From NCBI GenBank assembly GCA_026874595.1, contig CM049316.1, positions 58,409,676 to 58,473,675 of the forward strand: a stretch of 64,000 nt of DNA, given 5' to 3'. Source of the stretch: Sipunculus nudus. Lineage: Eukaryota > Annelida > Sipuncula > Golfingiida > Sipunculidae. This document shows, piece after piece, positions 35,485 to 47,079 of the stretch. Under the pieces are notes generated by a model. It saw only the letters and a program-made list of their open reading frames with translations, ran no database searches and was not told where the DNA came from. A program made the translations under genes and the position numbers. The first letter of the stretch is position 1. Each line of letters begins with the position of its first letter.

Positions 35485-35689
35485 TTATCTGCATTTATTA
35501 AGATATTACAAGGAAAAGCTAAAAATCTTCTTCTCTAAATCTGTGCCTGTCAAGAAGTCACTCAGTGCAGTAGCTGCAGCTAGCAATTAGCTTCGCTTGA
35601 CTTGGGGCAACTGCCTGTCTCAGCTGAGCTTGGTCAGTCCAGTGCACCTGACTCAGCCTGAGTTTGAAGAATCTGAAATTTAGTCCATA

Positions 35690-36060
35690 CGTCTTTGATG
35701 GCTTTCTAGTACACAAAACCGGTTTCAACCCCAACAATGATTTTTGCAAAGTGTATGTCCCTGTTTAATTCTCAGGAGGGATTTGATATATCAGCCTGAA
35801 ATTATTGTGCATATATCTATACATCTAGGATAGCTTCGTCGTATACAAGACTTGTGGTGTAACTTACAATTTTGGGGAGTTTTCATGCATCTGTGCTCAT
35901 AGCGCAAGCGCGGTTTGAAGTATTTCCCTGAAATGCTACGTGTCATTACAGCTTCGATTACTCTCTCTTACACAAGACTGGTGGCGCAACCTATGATCAT
36001 TTTTATGCTGCGTATATCCCTACCAGTCTTTCAAGGTGACGTTTGTGTAATTGGTGCTTG
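35690..36060 (+). repeat. Degenerate tandem repeat, about 155-bp units (copy 1)
   Basis: TACACAAAACCGGTTTCAAC, ATACAAGACTTGTGGTGTAA and ACACAAGACTGGTGGCGCAA recur in three successive units, each followed by ATGATTTTT/ATCATTTTTATG-like sequence and a TATATCCCT or CATGC segment. The twin lies at about 49849-50219. No coding role visible. Confidence 0.6.
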
Positions 36061-36500
36061 TACTCAGGTTCAAGATGTATGGTTCTTGCAGCGTACATGT
36101 ACATGTCACACTTATACTTGAAAAGTAATCAAGTACTTTTCAAATATTGGTCAAGCATGTTATCACGAAAGCAATATACCTGAGGTATATTCCATTTCAC
36201 AGGTTTGCATAAGGTCTATAGGCCTTGTTTCTGTTAGCAACTTTACAAAAAGAAACAGATTTTTATTAATTCTGTAACAGGTTAGGGTAACACAAAAGGA
36301 AAAAGCATTCATCTATATTATAATTGACACTGGACTTGACACACCGGGCTTTTGTAGCGCATCTCCCTTGTGCCCACGCCTCGGTTCTGCATTTCCTTGG
36401 TCTTTAACTGAGAGGAACGATCCACAATGTGTTCTCAGGGAGGTGGGTATTTTACTTGTCTCTAAAAATATCCAGAGGTATTTCAATTTATTTTTAGAAG
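36061..36500. other. No gene recognised
   Basis: Contains an AAGTAATCAAGTACTTTTC near-palindrome at about 36122-36140 and otherwise unassigned DNA; repeated in copy 2 with a one-base-longer offset. Confidence 0.45.
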
Positions 36501-36559
36501 CTATTGCAGCGCCATCTATATATCCTTAATTGTGTATTAAGGCAGAAAGCAGTTCGTAA

Positions 36560-36840
36560 CTCTTACAGGGGGCCTCTGGCAGAAGAGGTTCGTTTCGAGT
36601 GGAAACGATATCTGGCAAAAGGCTGTAGAAACACTAGCTGGAGACCAACAAAACACCTCGACACTTCCCGAGCTCGTTACAAAAGGGAGTTTCAATTGGT
36701 GTTTGCAGAGACTCCACGTCCGACGTCGACTCAGCGAGGGTTTATTGTATATATTAAAAGGGGAAAATAATCGGTCAGTTAGTGCAATCGATTCGTTCAA
36801 TCGGTGTTGTAATGCCATAATCGATAATAAAGATGTACAC
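36560..36840 (-). mobile_element. Single end of a pogo/mariner-like MITE (copy 1)
   Basis: At 36738-36758 GCGAGGGTTTATTGTATAT reads on the minus strand TACAATAAACCCTCGC, matching the TACAGTAAACCCTCATTG end of the element at 61.1 kb. GCAGAGACTCCACGTCC and ACCAACAAAACACCTCGACA upstream match the subterminal sequence of that element. The partner end is not visible. An 88-codon plus-strand frame across it is an accident of the repeat. ATCGAT-rich sequence follows. Confidence 0.6.
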
Positions 36841-37154
36841 ATAATTTAGGCTTAATTTATAATGGGGAAATGTGTGCTTTTAAATAATTTTCGAGCAAAC
36901 TTGAAACAAAAGTCCCTGTGTACTAATAATATCAAACCCAGGTTTAATAATGAGCAATTATATAAGCCATAGAATTGGTTCATATTGTGTTTTAACCAAG
37001 ATACAGGACTATGTCCAAGTTGCGATGATGTACAGGTTTAAAACATATGTACAGTCAGAAATGTTATACTTCTAAACAACCTATAAATTCCGAATATCGG
37101 TTGAGAAAGGTGGTTTACTTTTGTACTTTTGATGATCGGTCATGAAATTACTAA

Positions 37155-37159
37155 TATAC

Positions 37160-37191
<32 letters not shown>

Positions 37192-37300
37192 TAGTGGTGT
37201 ACTTATTAATCGATTATATCGATGAATGATCGTTTTGTTTCATAATCGATTAGATTTATTGCATTTAGCATAATCGATCAAAAACGTGTACTATGTATAT
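37155..37300. repeat. (TA)n followed by ATCGAT-rich palindromic cluster
   Basis: A (TA)n run at 37155-37191 is followed by AATCGATTATATCGATG, CATAATCGATTAG and CATAATCGATCAAA. The (TA)n is much longer in copy 2 (51312-51375). Confidence 0.8.
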
Positions 37301-37619
37301 ATATGCACACCCAAAGAAGTCCAAATAAAATATTCTCCTGATTGAAGAAAGGCGTTTTTTATCTTCAACTTTCTTAAGTCTTAGCTAATTGAGAAAAGAT
37401 TTACACGACTATATCACTAATCATTATCGTCAATATGCCCTTTATATGTGTAATGAAAACAAGATGACCAGTGGTCACGCGCTTGCCGGAAATGGAAAAA
37501 AAATATGAACAGACGGAGATACAGACAGACAGGAAACGTGGAAACGGTCGTATGAATGAGCAATATTGTGGGGAGCAGAAATAAATAATATATAAGCATG
37601 CTGACATTGAATAGCTGCA

Positions 37620-38590
37620 GACCTTTCCAGTGTTAAAGTCACCAAGTTAAAATGTTTCCGAGAAATCTCGTTACTTCTCGTTTGGCAAGAAATGGTGAGA
37701 GGTTTCCAAATGTGTCTTGTCAAGCTGGTCAAATGTTCGATATGCTGAAAATAAGACCTGTCTAGCTGCAAAAGTTGCCGAGTTGTAAGTATATGCGTGA
37801 AATCTCTTTTTTTCTCGTTTGACGAGATAAGGTGCGAGATTTGGCCAATATCTTATATTATCATGTCAAGCTGGCAAAATGAAACAAAATGCCAAAACTA
37901 GACCTGTCTAGCTGTAAAACTCGCAGAGTTATAAGCATTTCCATGAAATCTCGTTTGACGAGATATGGTGCAAGATTTTGCCAGTCTGATATTTTGATCA
38001 TGTCTTGCTGGTAATATGTTACGGATACCGAAAACTAGACCTGTATAGCTGTAAAAGTCGCCTAGTAATAGGCATGTCCGTGAAATCTCGTTTTTTCTCG
38101 TTTGATATGGCGAGTATTGCAATTTTATCACGTCAAGCTGGCCAAATGTTACGAAATGCCGATAACTAGACCTGTCTAGCTTAGAAGGTCACCAAGTTAT
38201 GAGCATTGCCGTGATATATCGTGTTTTTTTTTTCGCGTTTTACGAGATATAATGCGAATTGGCAAAACTTGCAGTTTGATCATGTCAAGATAGCTATAAG
38301 CTACCACTGACGAAAACAAGACCTTTGTACCTTAAAAATTGACAAAGATAGAGAATATAGCATGATTATTTTCGAATTATCAAGTTTTAACCAAAAAATG
38401 CGTAGCCATTATGGTCATTAATTAAGCTAGCCAAATATCATACGTATAAGGTCGTGGAATGTCGAACAAAATGAGCTACAGTTCATGTGTCGTATGATAA
38501 ATAGTTTTCGAAATATGACAAAAAAGTATATGTCGTGGTGTATTGACTGCAGCGCCCCCTAGCGACGATATTTACTTCTCTCACTATGAT
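37620..38590 (+). repeat. Array-family member with five M2 sub-repeats (copy 1)
   Basis: Units of about 135-145 bp begin near 37660, 37798, 37942, 38082 and 38212. Each holds GAAATCTCGTTT...TCTCGTTTGACGAGA, GGTGCGAGATTT, and AAACTAGACCTGTCTAGCTG. The second word set matches M2 of the 1274-bp unit. After them come AACCAAAAAATGCGTAGCCA and a CTCF-like core at 38550-38565. Module order follows the array unit, so this is a diverged member of the family in the same orientation in which M2 has multiplied. Confidence 0.8.
38550..38565 (-). promoter_or_regulatory. CTCF-like motif (copy 1)
   Basis: The minus strand reads TCGCTAGGGGGCGCTG, one base off the array type B site. It lies at the end of the M2-rich family member. 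Confidence 0.45.
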
Positions 38591-38809
38591 CATCAACTGT
38601 ATCAGTGTCTTCTACTTTAGCCTTAAATATCTAACTTTGTACCGACTAAATCTGTCAAACTTCGTCTTTGCTGACTTCACTCTCAGTCAGTCAGTAAATT
38701 AATACGAGTGGTTAAAGTTACTATTGAAATCAAAGCTCTTTATGTCGGGTACAAACAAGTAAAATATTCCTAAATACGATATAGAAGATTACAACTGTGA
38801 CATCAGTGT

Positions 38810-39070
38810 ATAGTTTATAAACGCAGCCCGAACCCAACAGTGATGGGCTGAGTGAATGGGCCAGTGAGGCACAAGTGCCGCCCATGGCATAAAACCCCTG
38901 CGAAGCGAGGAGACGCGCGATCATCGTGGTCTGCTAGCCTATTGAGACAGACCAAAAGCGGTCATATACATGTAATACTGTCCATGAATTAGAGTGAGTG
39001 CTGAACGAAGACCAACTGGTTCGTTATCCTACCAGCCGTGATGCCTGTGAGTACACATTATGCTTGTTCG
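38810..39070 (-). repeat. Dispersed repeat R2, first member in copy 1
   Basis: TGATGGGCTGAGTGAATGGG, CCCCTGCGAAGCGAGGAGAC, GCGCGATCATCGTGGTCTG and TATTGAGACAGACC recur at 44935-45190 and, shortened, at 45210-45410. The small minus-strand frame starting MIARLLASQGF follows the repeat and is not a gene. Identity unknown; it has some features of a SINE but no pol III boxes were found. Confidence 0.75.
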
Positions 39071-40290
39071 ATTTAAAAGACATACATGGTTTCCTGCATG
39101 CTTATAGGTAGCCTTAATTGGAAACTTTGCAGTGTTTCGTATAACAGGGCATAATTTAATTCAAATATTTGGGTATTCAAGAAGTATGCACAACCAGGGG
39201 TTCCGAGAGGCATTTTTTAGGCGGTACAAAGAGATTCCCGGGCCACCTCCCCGTTTTCTCGTGATTTGACCCATTCAGTTTTACGGAGTTAATCAACTCT
39301 ATGTCCAGTTTAGGTCCGAAGCTGGGTAATCTATGGTTGGTATACTAGAGAAGAGACTTTATATAAGAGAGGGTTGCACTTGAACGTTTTATTGTTTATC
39401 TCAATTAAAGCCATGTATTTTATAATGAATATATTTTAAACGTCAAGATATACTTTGAAAAATGATGGAGGTATAAAAAATACATAAGAATGCACGAAAC
39501 GTTTCGTGTATATGAGAATGACGAGAGTTATACTTTTTCTAATATTTTAATGTAAATTTAAATTTTGTATTCCAGTCATATTATCACGTAGACCAAACAT
39601 TAACACAGAAGGCAGATTAGGCTTAATTTAATTGTGCATTAAAAAAAAATCAGTTAAACTCGCGTTTAGATTATTCAACGGATATAAGCAGCGATCTCTT
39701 TATTGCCTCACACCAGGCAACGTAGCCTGCAACACGTTAGCCACACTGAAGTTCATGCTTCTCTGTGTATTTCTATAGAATGCTATTCTATAGTATCAAT
39801 AAAGACAGTTTTTACAATAACGACGGAACAAACTTAAACTTGAAAGAACCAAAATTATTAACGGGGATATAATGAACATATGATAATACTCTGATAGATC
39901 ACAACGTGCCACCGCAACCAAAGCAATAGACTCGCGTGCGTCAGATTAAAACATATTCTGTGGTGGCATCAATTTTGACCCTCCAGAGCCAAGACCCTTA
40001 TGAAAGGCGTAAGATCGATTGAGGAAGCTGTATTAATGTTTACTGCAATTCTGTGAAAACCTCCTTTTCTTTTTTTTTTTTTTTTTGCTAACAAAAACAC
40101 ACGGTTTACATATTTCAGTCTGCATTCTTGATATGTTCCTCCCAATTAATCGAAGCATTCGTTGAACCTATTGATTGCTTTCCAAGGAGACCAACCATGT
40201 GATGTAAAATACACGTTAAATAATAAATAAGATCAAGCCTGCCAATGGGTTGCTTGTATGTTGAATATTTCATAGTTGGCATCTAAAACG
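39071..40290. other. No gene; small hairpin at 39773-39793
   Basis: The hairpin is CTATAGAAT-GCT-ATTCTATAG, a perfect 9-bp stem. A TGCACGAAACGTTTCGTGT palindrome lies at about 39491-39509. A poly-T run sits at about 40066-40086. No open frame of interest. Confidence 0.5.
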
Positions 40291-40295
40291 CATCC

Positions 40296-40296
<1 letters not shown>

Positions 40297-40326
<30 letters not shown>
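40297..40326. repeat. (ATA)n microsatellite (copy 1)
   Basis: About ten ATA units; the twin at 54466-54498 is slightly longer. Confidence 0.95.
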
Positions 40327-40372
40327 GCTTTGTGTTTTCCTGAAAAATTGGTGGTCGACATTATATTTTTTG

Positions 40373-41500
40373 CTTGCCGGAAATATTCGATTTCGGCAAC
40401 CATATATGTTGGTCAGCTGCGTATGTCTGTTTACTTGTGAGTGTGGGTGTGTTTGTCACGAATCTACTGGCCGTAGTTTTTCAGCAATTACTTTCAAATT
40501 TGCACAGCTGGTAGACAATCAACAGTACTGGGAAAGTTTAGTTTTTTGTCAATATAGGTCAAAGTCAAGGTCAAGGTCATAAAAACTCATATTTTTTTTT
40601 ATTTTAATCATAACTTCGTCAATATTAGGCCTATCTTCCCAAACTTAGGCTCTATTTCTTCCTATGACCCTTCTCCATAACCTGGTTTAGTCGACTAGTC
40701 TTGATCTTGTGTAAATTTGTCAGTATGTCTGTCTTTTTGTCAGTTGTTGTCAATTTTGCCGGCTACCTGGTTCATTTTTCTACTTATAGCATATACTACA
40801 GACCACAGTTTTGCAGGAATCATTTTGAAACTAGTACATTTTCTGTCTTCCACCAATATCTCCAAGATGATTTTTCATTTTCCGGATATGGCCGCTAGGG
40901 GCTGCTGCAATCGAACCTCCCCAACATATCATTTTTTTTTTTTTTGCAATACCTCCAAAACCATAAACCCCAACACATACACTGTAGCTTATTTCTTTCC
41001 TCTTGGTCTTTGTCATTACTTGGTTATGTCATCTGGTCTCAGTCTCGTGTCACTCTGTCAGTATGTCTGTCTGTTTTTCTGTTGTTCTCAATATCGCCTG
41101 CTTGCTGATTATTGTGTCATACATATAGCATTCTACACCCACCTATTCTACACAATTCTACACAGTATGTCTTTGTGTTTGTCAGTAGTCCTCAATTATG
41201 CGTGCTTGCTGTTTCTCGCACTTGAAATTTAGCATTCTACAGGCAATAGTTTTGCACGAATCACTTTTTTACTTGCTCGCTTCGTATATCGGAATGATTT
41301 CTGGAAGATGTTTGTGTATTTTAAAGAGGTATAAGTTCAAAATCAAAGTCATCAAAACTCATCAAAATCTCCCCCCCCCCCTAAATTTGTCAATATTGGT
41401 CCTATCTTCACAAACAATAGCTCATTTTCTTTCTCTTCGTCATTGTACATTAATTTGCCTATTTCTACGTCATTTCCGGCAAGCGCTCGACCTCTAGTCT
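40373..41500 (-). repeat. Array-family member, inverted orientation (copy 1)
   Basis: Read on the minus strand it carries ATGACCTTGACCTTGACTTT, a CAGACATACGCAGCTGACC run and a terminal hairpin at 40373-40401 (TTGCCGAAATCGAATATTTC). Upstream on the minus strand is CAGCAGCCCCTAGCGGCCAT, a one-G-short CTCF-like core at about 40899-40914, then TCCGGAAAATGAAAAATCAT as in the left array flank. TACTGACAAATTTACACAAG resembles base 25-45 of the window. This ties the family to both orientations, as expected of a mobile element. Plus-strand frames across it are not genes. Confidence 0.8.
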
Positions 41501-42040
41501 TCTTTTATCTTTTCGGATGTGCCTCGCATGGGTTCAATAAATATGCCTCCACACACCCACATTAAAAAAAGAAATTGCGCCCCTGCTATACGTCGTACCA
41601 AATATCAGTCCAATAGATTTGCCTGGTCATTTTGATATAACCAAACTTTTCCAAAAATTTTCCCGCATTAACATAAATTTTATTTAGCCCTAGGAAACTC
41701 CTTGGCAGCGTTGGACCTTAGGCCAACAGGAGTAAAATTATATAAATTAGCTAATACAATTTTCAGACAAGTGAATGTTCAAGCATGTTCAACATTCTTG
41801 TGTTCTTGGGAACTCCTGGTCCCGAGCCCGAGCTTATCACTTCCGATTAAAACTATAAATAAGCCAATCAAAAAAGTTTATATTAAATTGACATAAAGCT
41901 AAACGATATATGCTTATTTTCCTCACTGGGAATCTCTTCACCGGCTCGGGACACTATAGGGTCTTTGGTCACTCCTGATGAAAATGTTATATATAAGCGT
42001 ATACAATAGCGGGATTTCAGCATTTGCCTGCATATTCTTG
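41501..42040. other. No gene; possible hAT-like end at about 41570-41590
   Basis: Minus strand reads GCAGGGGCGCAATTTCTTTT, like a CAGGGGCGNA hAT terminus, but no partner end or target duplication was found. The remainder is unassigned. Confidence 0.35.
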
Positions 42041-42042
42041 TC

Positions 42043-42045
<3 letters not shown>

Positions 42046-42085
<40 letters not shown>
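42046..42085. repeat. (TA)n microsatellite (copy 1)
   Basis: Pure TA run. In copy 2 the corresponding place holds a compound run preceded by a 0.3-kb segment absent here. Confidence 0.95.
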
Positions 42086-42088
<3 letters not shown>

Positions 42089-42770
42089 GTACTTAAGTCA
42101 CCTGATAAGCCGATTAGGTGAAACTGATGGTAGTGATTCAGATTCATCACATACATGCTCTGTTGCAAAACATAGAGCGCTATGTGACCGTGGAGGAAAG
42201 ACTGCATTCCCGCAGATCATTTCTACTATATATTTATACACATAAGGATCTTGTAGATATTCAATAAATATATCCAAGTGTATGTTACGTTGCCATTAAT
42301 TGGTTGTGAACTGCATGCCAGATTGGAAGATGACTTAAGGATAATCATACAAGTTTAATAGGGTTAAGGTGGGCAATATTTTTCCGGGTGTGTTTTTATA
42401 GTATCTTAAATGTCAATCTCTATCCGATAAGGGCAATTTTGCGCACATTATTAAAAGCATAACAAGCATGAAGAGACAAAATTCAAATCTTTTGTACGAG
42501 ATAAGCCTGCCGTAAATGCCCTACTACGTAGTCGCACATTCAAAGCATGGTGATAGGTTTTTCTCTTATATTAGCATTTTTAAAGCTTGCGTATGCGGCT
42601 TAGGGTCAGATATTTTCATTTGTAAGGTCAACGTGCATTGGTTAATGGGAAATATTTAGCGTGACCGTGAAATTGGCACAACCTTAAAATATGACTATTT
42701 TCAGGTCATATCGAAATATTTCAGTACGTACATTAATTTTACAACGCCTCTGATCATAGGAAAATATGCA
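42086..42770. other. No feature recognised
   Basis: Duplicated in copy 2 at about 56618-57300 with few changes. No open frame or RNA gene recognised. Confidence 0.5.
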
Positions 42771-42772
42771 GA

Positions 42773-43078
42773 TATTCGCGAGGTTAGATTCGCTATTTCC
42801 TTTTCTTCATGTGTTTCGCGAGGGTTTTATTTTCGCGATTATCCAACAATAATTTACACAATGTTCATGACCATTATTATTTCCATTATCTAATATGTAC
42901 GCAAAATCTTGACAATAATAGAATGACGGGTTACATAAAATATATACTTTTTTGCTACCGGCAATTTTTGGTGAGATCCAGTTGAAGCTATAGAGTAAAT
43001 TAAGTCGCCTGTGCAGATGCCCCTTAGAGAATGCCGCGAATTTAAAATCCTCGCGAAAAATAAACCAACCAAAGTAAT
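42773..43078. mobile_element. Foldback element with CGCGAGGGTTTTATTTTCGCG ends (copy 1)
   Basis: Left arm: GTTTCGCGAGGGTTTTATTT then TCGCGATTATCC. Right arm, inverted: GGTTTATTTTTCGCGAGGAT then TTTAAATTCGCGG. The words also occur at 23.2 kb. Arms are about 35 bp and diverged; an older non-autonomous DNA transposon is the simplest reading. Confidence 0.5.
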
Positions 43079-43319
43079 TATAAACTCCGCCGAGAAAAGA
43101 AGGATGATTTTCATTTTCGTTCGTTGGCTGGCTTGTCTTTTTTTTCTGTTGGAAACTTTATGAAGAAAATAATGAACAGATTTTATGAAATTTTGAGAAA
43201 GGTTATAGTAACACAAAAGGAACAAACATTTTAATCTAATTGCAATTATATATGAGTAACGGACTGTGTGCAGCTTTTATCCACACATTCAAGCGTTACC
43301 ATGAATCTCGAGTAAAGCG

Positions 43320-43500
43320 GTAGAAATACTATTAGATAGCAGGTGATGAACTTAATATCTCGACACAAAAGGAGTTTCAATTGGTGCTTGCAGAGACTCC
43401 ACGGCCAACGTCGAATTTGCGAGGGTTTACTGTATATATTAATAGGGAAAGTTAGTCCAATCAATCGATGTTGCAATACAATAATCGATTAAAGATGATG
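43320..43500 (-). mobile_element. Single end of the pogo/mariner-like MITE, second member (copy 1)
   Basis: GCAGAGACTCCACGGCCAAC, GCGAGGGTTTACTGTATAT and then AATCGATGTTGC, AATAATCGATTAAAG repeat the arrangement at 36.56-36.84 kb. This is a second, diverged copy within the same duplicated segment. Confidence 0.6.
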
Positions 43501-44279
43501 TGCACATAAAATAGGCTTAATTTGTAACAGGTTAATGTGCATATAATCTATGAGAGCGAATTTAAAAAAAAAAAAACTGTGCTTACTACTTATTTCAAAC
43601 CTCGATTTATTAAATACGCCTGTGTATATACGAAATAGAATTCGGTCATATTGTGCTTTAACAAAGATGCAGGACTATGTCCAAGTTGTCACCATGTACC
43701 TGCAGTTCTATATACGGTAAGAAATTCTTCACAACCTATATTTCCGATTATCGTCATTAGAGGTTTACTTTTTACTATTTATGAGTCATGAAATAAACAT
43801 ATATACAACACTATATACATTAAAACTAGATATAAACACAACCTATTTACCGGCGATGTTTTCAATTGTGTTCTCAAGTACTGACCGTTGGGTTTATATT
43901 GTTTTCACGTGTTTGGCCGTTATTTTGTCTGCCGAGTCTTATCATGTATTTTGTTAATAACGCCGACCTTAAATAGAAGCCGGCTTTGTTAAGACACAGA
44001 GCCATAGCAGGATTTGTAATAAAAAAATTAACGCCCGGGCGTCTGATCAAGGGAATACGGTATATTGCACATTTTACGTATTGATCAGAATAATTACAAA
44101 ATACAAAATGAAGTGCTAAACTGATCGATTCTCGATCACTTACACAAACGGACGGACACATATACACGCATATATACTAAAATAAAACAAACCAAAATGG
44201 CAAAGTAAATCTACTTAAAAAGAGTTTTCAATCTTCATGTGTCTTAAAGGTGCCCATTAATCTACCTTTTGAAAAAGGA
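43501..44279. other. No feature recognised
   Basis: AT-rich DNA with a poly-A tract at about 43563-43577. Shares AGGACTATGTCCAAGTTG with 37.0 kb, so it continues the dispersed repeat seen there. Confidence 0.45.
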
Positions 44280-44302
44280 TTTATGTGATTTCTGGCTTCC
44301 TC

Positions 44303-44371
<69 letters not shown>

Positions 44372-44765
44372 CTAAGGGTAATTTTGGTTATGAAAAGTTC
44401 TTAATACGCCTCCATGAAGGATGTATGAAATTGTTTATCAACAACGTGATTGTAAACACAGCTTCGTTGACAAACGGGGAGTAACATTTAACCTAAGGTT
44501 GCATATATACGGAGGAAGAAAAGTCACTTGTTGCAAAACGCCATTCGCAAAGCTCTGGCTTATCTGACTTGCCGCCAGATGCCCTAGTTGAGTTTGTATT
44601 GATTATTTTTGCGGGCCCCATATATTGTAAACACGTTGATATAAACAAAACAAGTAGCTTGTGTGCGGTGATATTCACGTTTTCCTGCCTATTTTTATGA
44701 AAGCTCCAAAGGATTACTTATAGTTTATAAAGGTCAGATAGGTGATTAGGCCCTTTTAAGTCTTA
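44280..44765 (+). repeat. Dispersed repeat R1, member c, with a (TA)n expansion
   Basis: Matches member b at 32930. In this copy the AT word after GGCTTCCTCTTT has grown to a (TA)n of about 60 bp (44306-44368). The copy 2 twin at 58.8 kb has only TATATAT. The expansion therefore happened after duplication. Confidence 0.85.
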
Positions 44766-44934
44766 ACACGTGAGAAAAAATTATATCTGTTAACATATGG
44801 CTTTATTTCATTAAAAACCGTTACTAATACGAGGAGAAAAGTTACTTTTGCAATCAGAAATCTGTAGCAGGAAAAAGCATGTAAATAAAATACTCCAAAA
44901 TACTGATATAGAAGACTATAACTGTGACATCAGT

Positions 44935-45410
44935 GTATAGTTTATAAACGAAGCACGGACCCAACAGTGATGGGCTGAGTGGACGGGCCAGTGAAGCACA
45001 AGTGCCGCCCATAGCACAAAACCCCTGCGAAGCGAGGAGACGCGCGATCATCGTGGTCTGCCAGCCTATTGAGACAGACCTATAGCGGTTATATACATGT
45101 AATACTGTCCATGAATTAGAGTGAGTGCAGAACGACGACCAAATGGTTATTATCCCACCAGCCGTGGTGTCTGTGGGTAAACATTAAGTGACTTATTTCA
45201 GGGACCCCCTGCTCCCCCTTAAGGCACAAATGCCGCACACATAATACCCCTGCGAAGCGAGGAGACGCGCTATCATCGTTGTGTATTAGTTTATTGAGAC
45301 AGACCTATAGCGCTGATATATTACTATCCACAAATGAGTGCTGAGTGCAGAACGAAGACAGATTGATTCATGCACCTGACAACCGAGACGTTTGTGAGTA
45401 AACATTACGT
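44935..45410 (-). repeat. Dispersed repeat R2, two adjacent members (copy 1)
   Basis: The first (44935-45190) is nearly full-length. The second (45210-45410) repeats CCCCTGCGAAGCGAGGAGAC and TATTGAGACAGACCTATAGC in shortened form. Twins lie at 59395-59870. Confidence 0.75.
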
Positions 45411-46327
45411 GACTGTTTATACTTGTTAACCCGAGTCCTCGTTTGAAAAGACATACATGGTTTCTTGGATTCTTATGGGTAGCCTTAATTGGAAACTTTG
45501 CAGTGTTGCGTATAATAGGGCATACATTCATATATTTGGATATTCAAGAATTATGCACACTGGGGTGTATATAACACGTGTGACGGGAACACAGGGTATA
45601 ACGTATGAACTTGAAGCAGGTTAGTCTATTTTCTTTGTCGAGGGCGAGGCCACGAATGTAAGAAATAAGCCCTGGTACTCACTTGCATATTATGCAGAAG
45701 CTGAAACATCACTAGTTGCAAAACTCCCTTTGCCAAACTATCATCTAATTTACCACAAGATGTCTTCGGTAAATGTATGTGAATAATTTTGGCGGGACCC
45801 CAAGTTATAAACACGTGGAAATAAAAAAATAAACAGCCTGCGTGTGCAATAGGGCTTTTTATCATGTAAGGTTAAGGGATTACCGTTATGTTTAAAGACG
45901 TCCGATATTATAGAATATGCCCCTTTAAGAGTTGGTAGGTTCATTAGTCTTCTAAACTAAGTGCCCGCTAAAACACGCCGACCGTTAAGGATTACATGAT
46001 AGAACAACACTTATCACAGAATAAAATACATAAACTCAAGGCAAATCTTAACAAATGAACACAAGCACAAAATACCAAAATATAAATCGTTTCTACTACA
46101 TAGAACGAGACTAATATCACATCCATTGAGCCAGCTGTTAAGTGATATGGATTTTCGTTTGCTCAACTTTTTATCTCTATCAGGCCTTAATTTCTGCCTT
46201 ATCTTTATACCTCATAGTTAAACATTAACTTAGCTGTCACCTTTATCGTTGCTGAAGTTTTACGGCCTCAAATACGGCGCTCGAGCTCCTTCTTTAGTTA
46301 AGCGTTTAACGGTGAGAAACAAGAAAA

Positions 46328-46811
46328 GCACTCAATCAGTGCAGACCTCCGTCAAGGCAGCTCATAACCCTAACATGGCATTATCAGAAATGCATTTTCC
46401 TTCAAACACAACATGACAATAACTGAAAGTTATAGGACACTGAGCCCCATCTTGTGGCAACAAACTTAACAAGGCCGCTCATTTGTCCTATATTGCATTT
46501 TCTTTTAAATATTCCTGGACCAACATGGTGATCAGGATCAGCGCCATGCAGAAATTTAATCAATTGTTCCTTGTATCATTGCCGAGTCATCCTGAAAATT
46601 TCATCAAAATCCATCAATAACATTTTGAGTAATGTTGCTAAGAGACATTGCAATATGAGGGTAATGAGCTTGGTAGCCACCAGGTCGCGCTCATGCAGCG
46701 TCAGTATGCTTTCACGTTCAGTGATTTATTTGCTGTGTTTTTCACACATTTCTAACAATGCCATACCTGGGCAATGAGCTGCCTTGGCGGAGGTCTGCAG
46801 TCTCAGAGTGC
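46328..46811. mobile_element. MITE with CTTGGCGGAGGTCTGC TIRs, copy 2
   Basis: Twin of 32190-32673 with the same ends and a handful of substitutions. Its presence in both copies shows insertion before the segmental duplication. Confidence 0.8.
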
Positions 46812-47079
46812 AAATTTCTAGTTTATCATTACAATTAAGTTAAACAAAATCAAAGGATTTTTTGGCAGAAGGCAGAGGCGCTCCAACTTTCTAAGGTTGA
46901 AAGTGGTAATTAACGGTTAAACACTACTGTTCTTCTTTTGACGGTTTATCGACAGTTTAATTAATGCATATGGGTTGTTTTTTAACCAATGAACAAGGAT
47001 TTGTAATGACCTCTCTCTAAACAGGTTTTTCTTAGAACTGTTAAAGCTGCCCATGCATTTAGCTATCTTTGAAAAAGTA

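Larger units (their letters stand above)
31547..45686 (+). repeat. Segmental duplication, copy 1 (about 14.14 kb)
   Basis: This segment is repeated directly at 45683-60146. Offsets run from 14137 at the left end through about 14160-14190 in the middle, jump to 14532 after 42 kb and settle at 14460 at the right end, so copies differ by small indels plus a few larger ones. Stretches I compared by eye are roughly 97-99% identical. Copy 1 begins inside an R1 repeat at TTGCATATATGCAGAAG and ends at GGTACTCACTTGC. All transposon fossils inside are present in both copies, so they predate the duplication. Confidence 0.95.

Noticed and set aside
36504-36770. 88-codon basic frame conserved in both duplicons
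   Set aside because: It lies across a MITE end (GCGAGGGTTTATTGTATAT); identity between copies reflects recent duplication.
38810-39070. R2 repeat as a structured non-coding RNA or rRNA fragment
   Set aside because: GCGAAGCGAGGAGACGCGCG looked RNA-like, but no 5S, U-snRNA or rRNA pattern was recognised and it occurs as a dispersed repeat.
40717-41232. 171-codon plus-strand frame rich in C, L, F (membrane-protein-like)
   Set aside because: It runs antisense through an array-family member; the apparent hydrophobicity comes from T-rich repeat sequence, and the frame is broken in copy 2.
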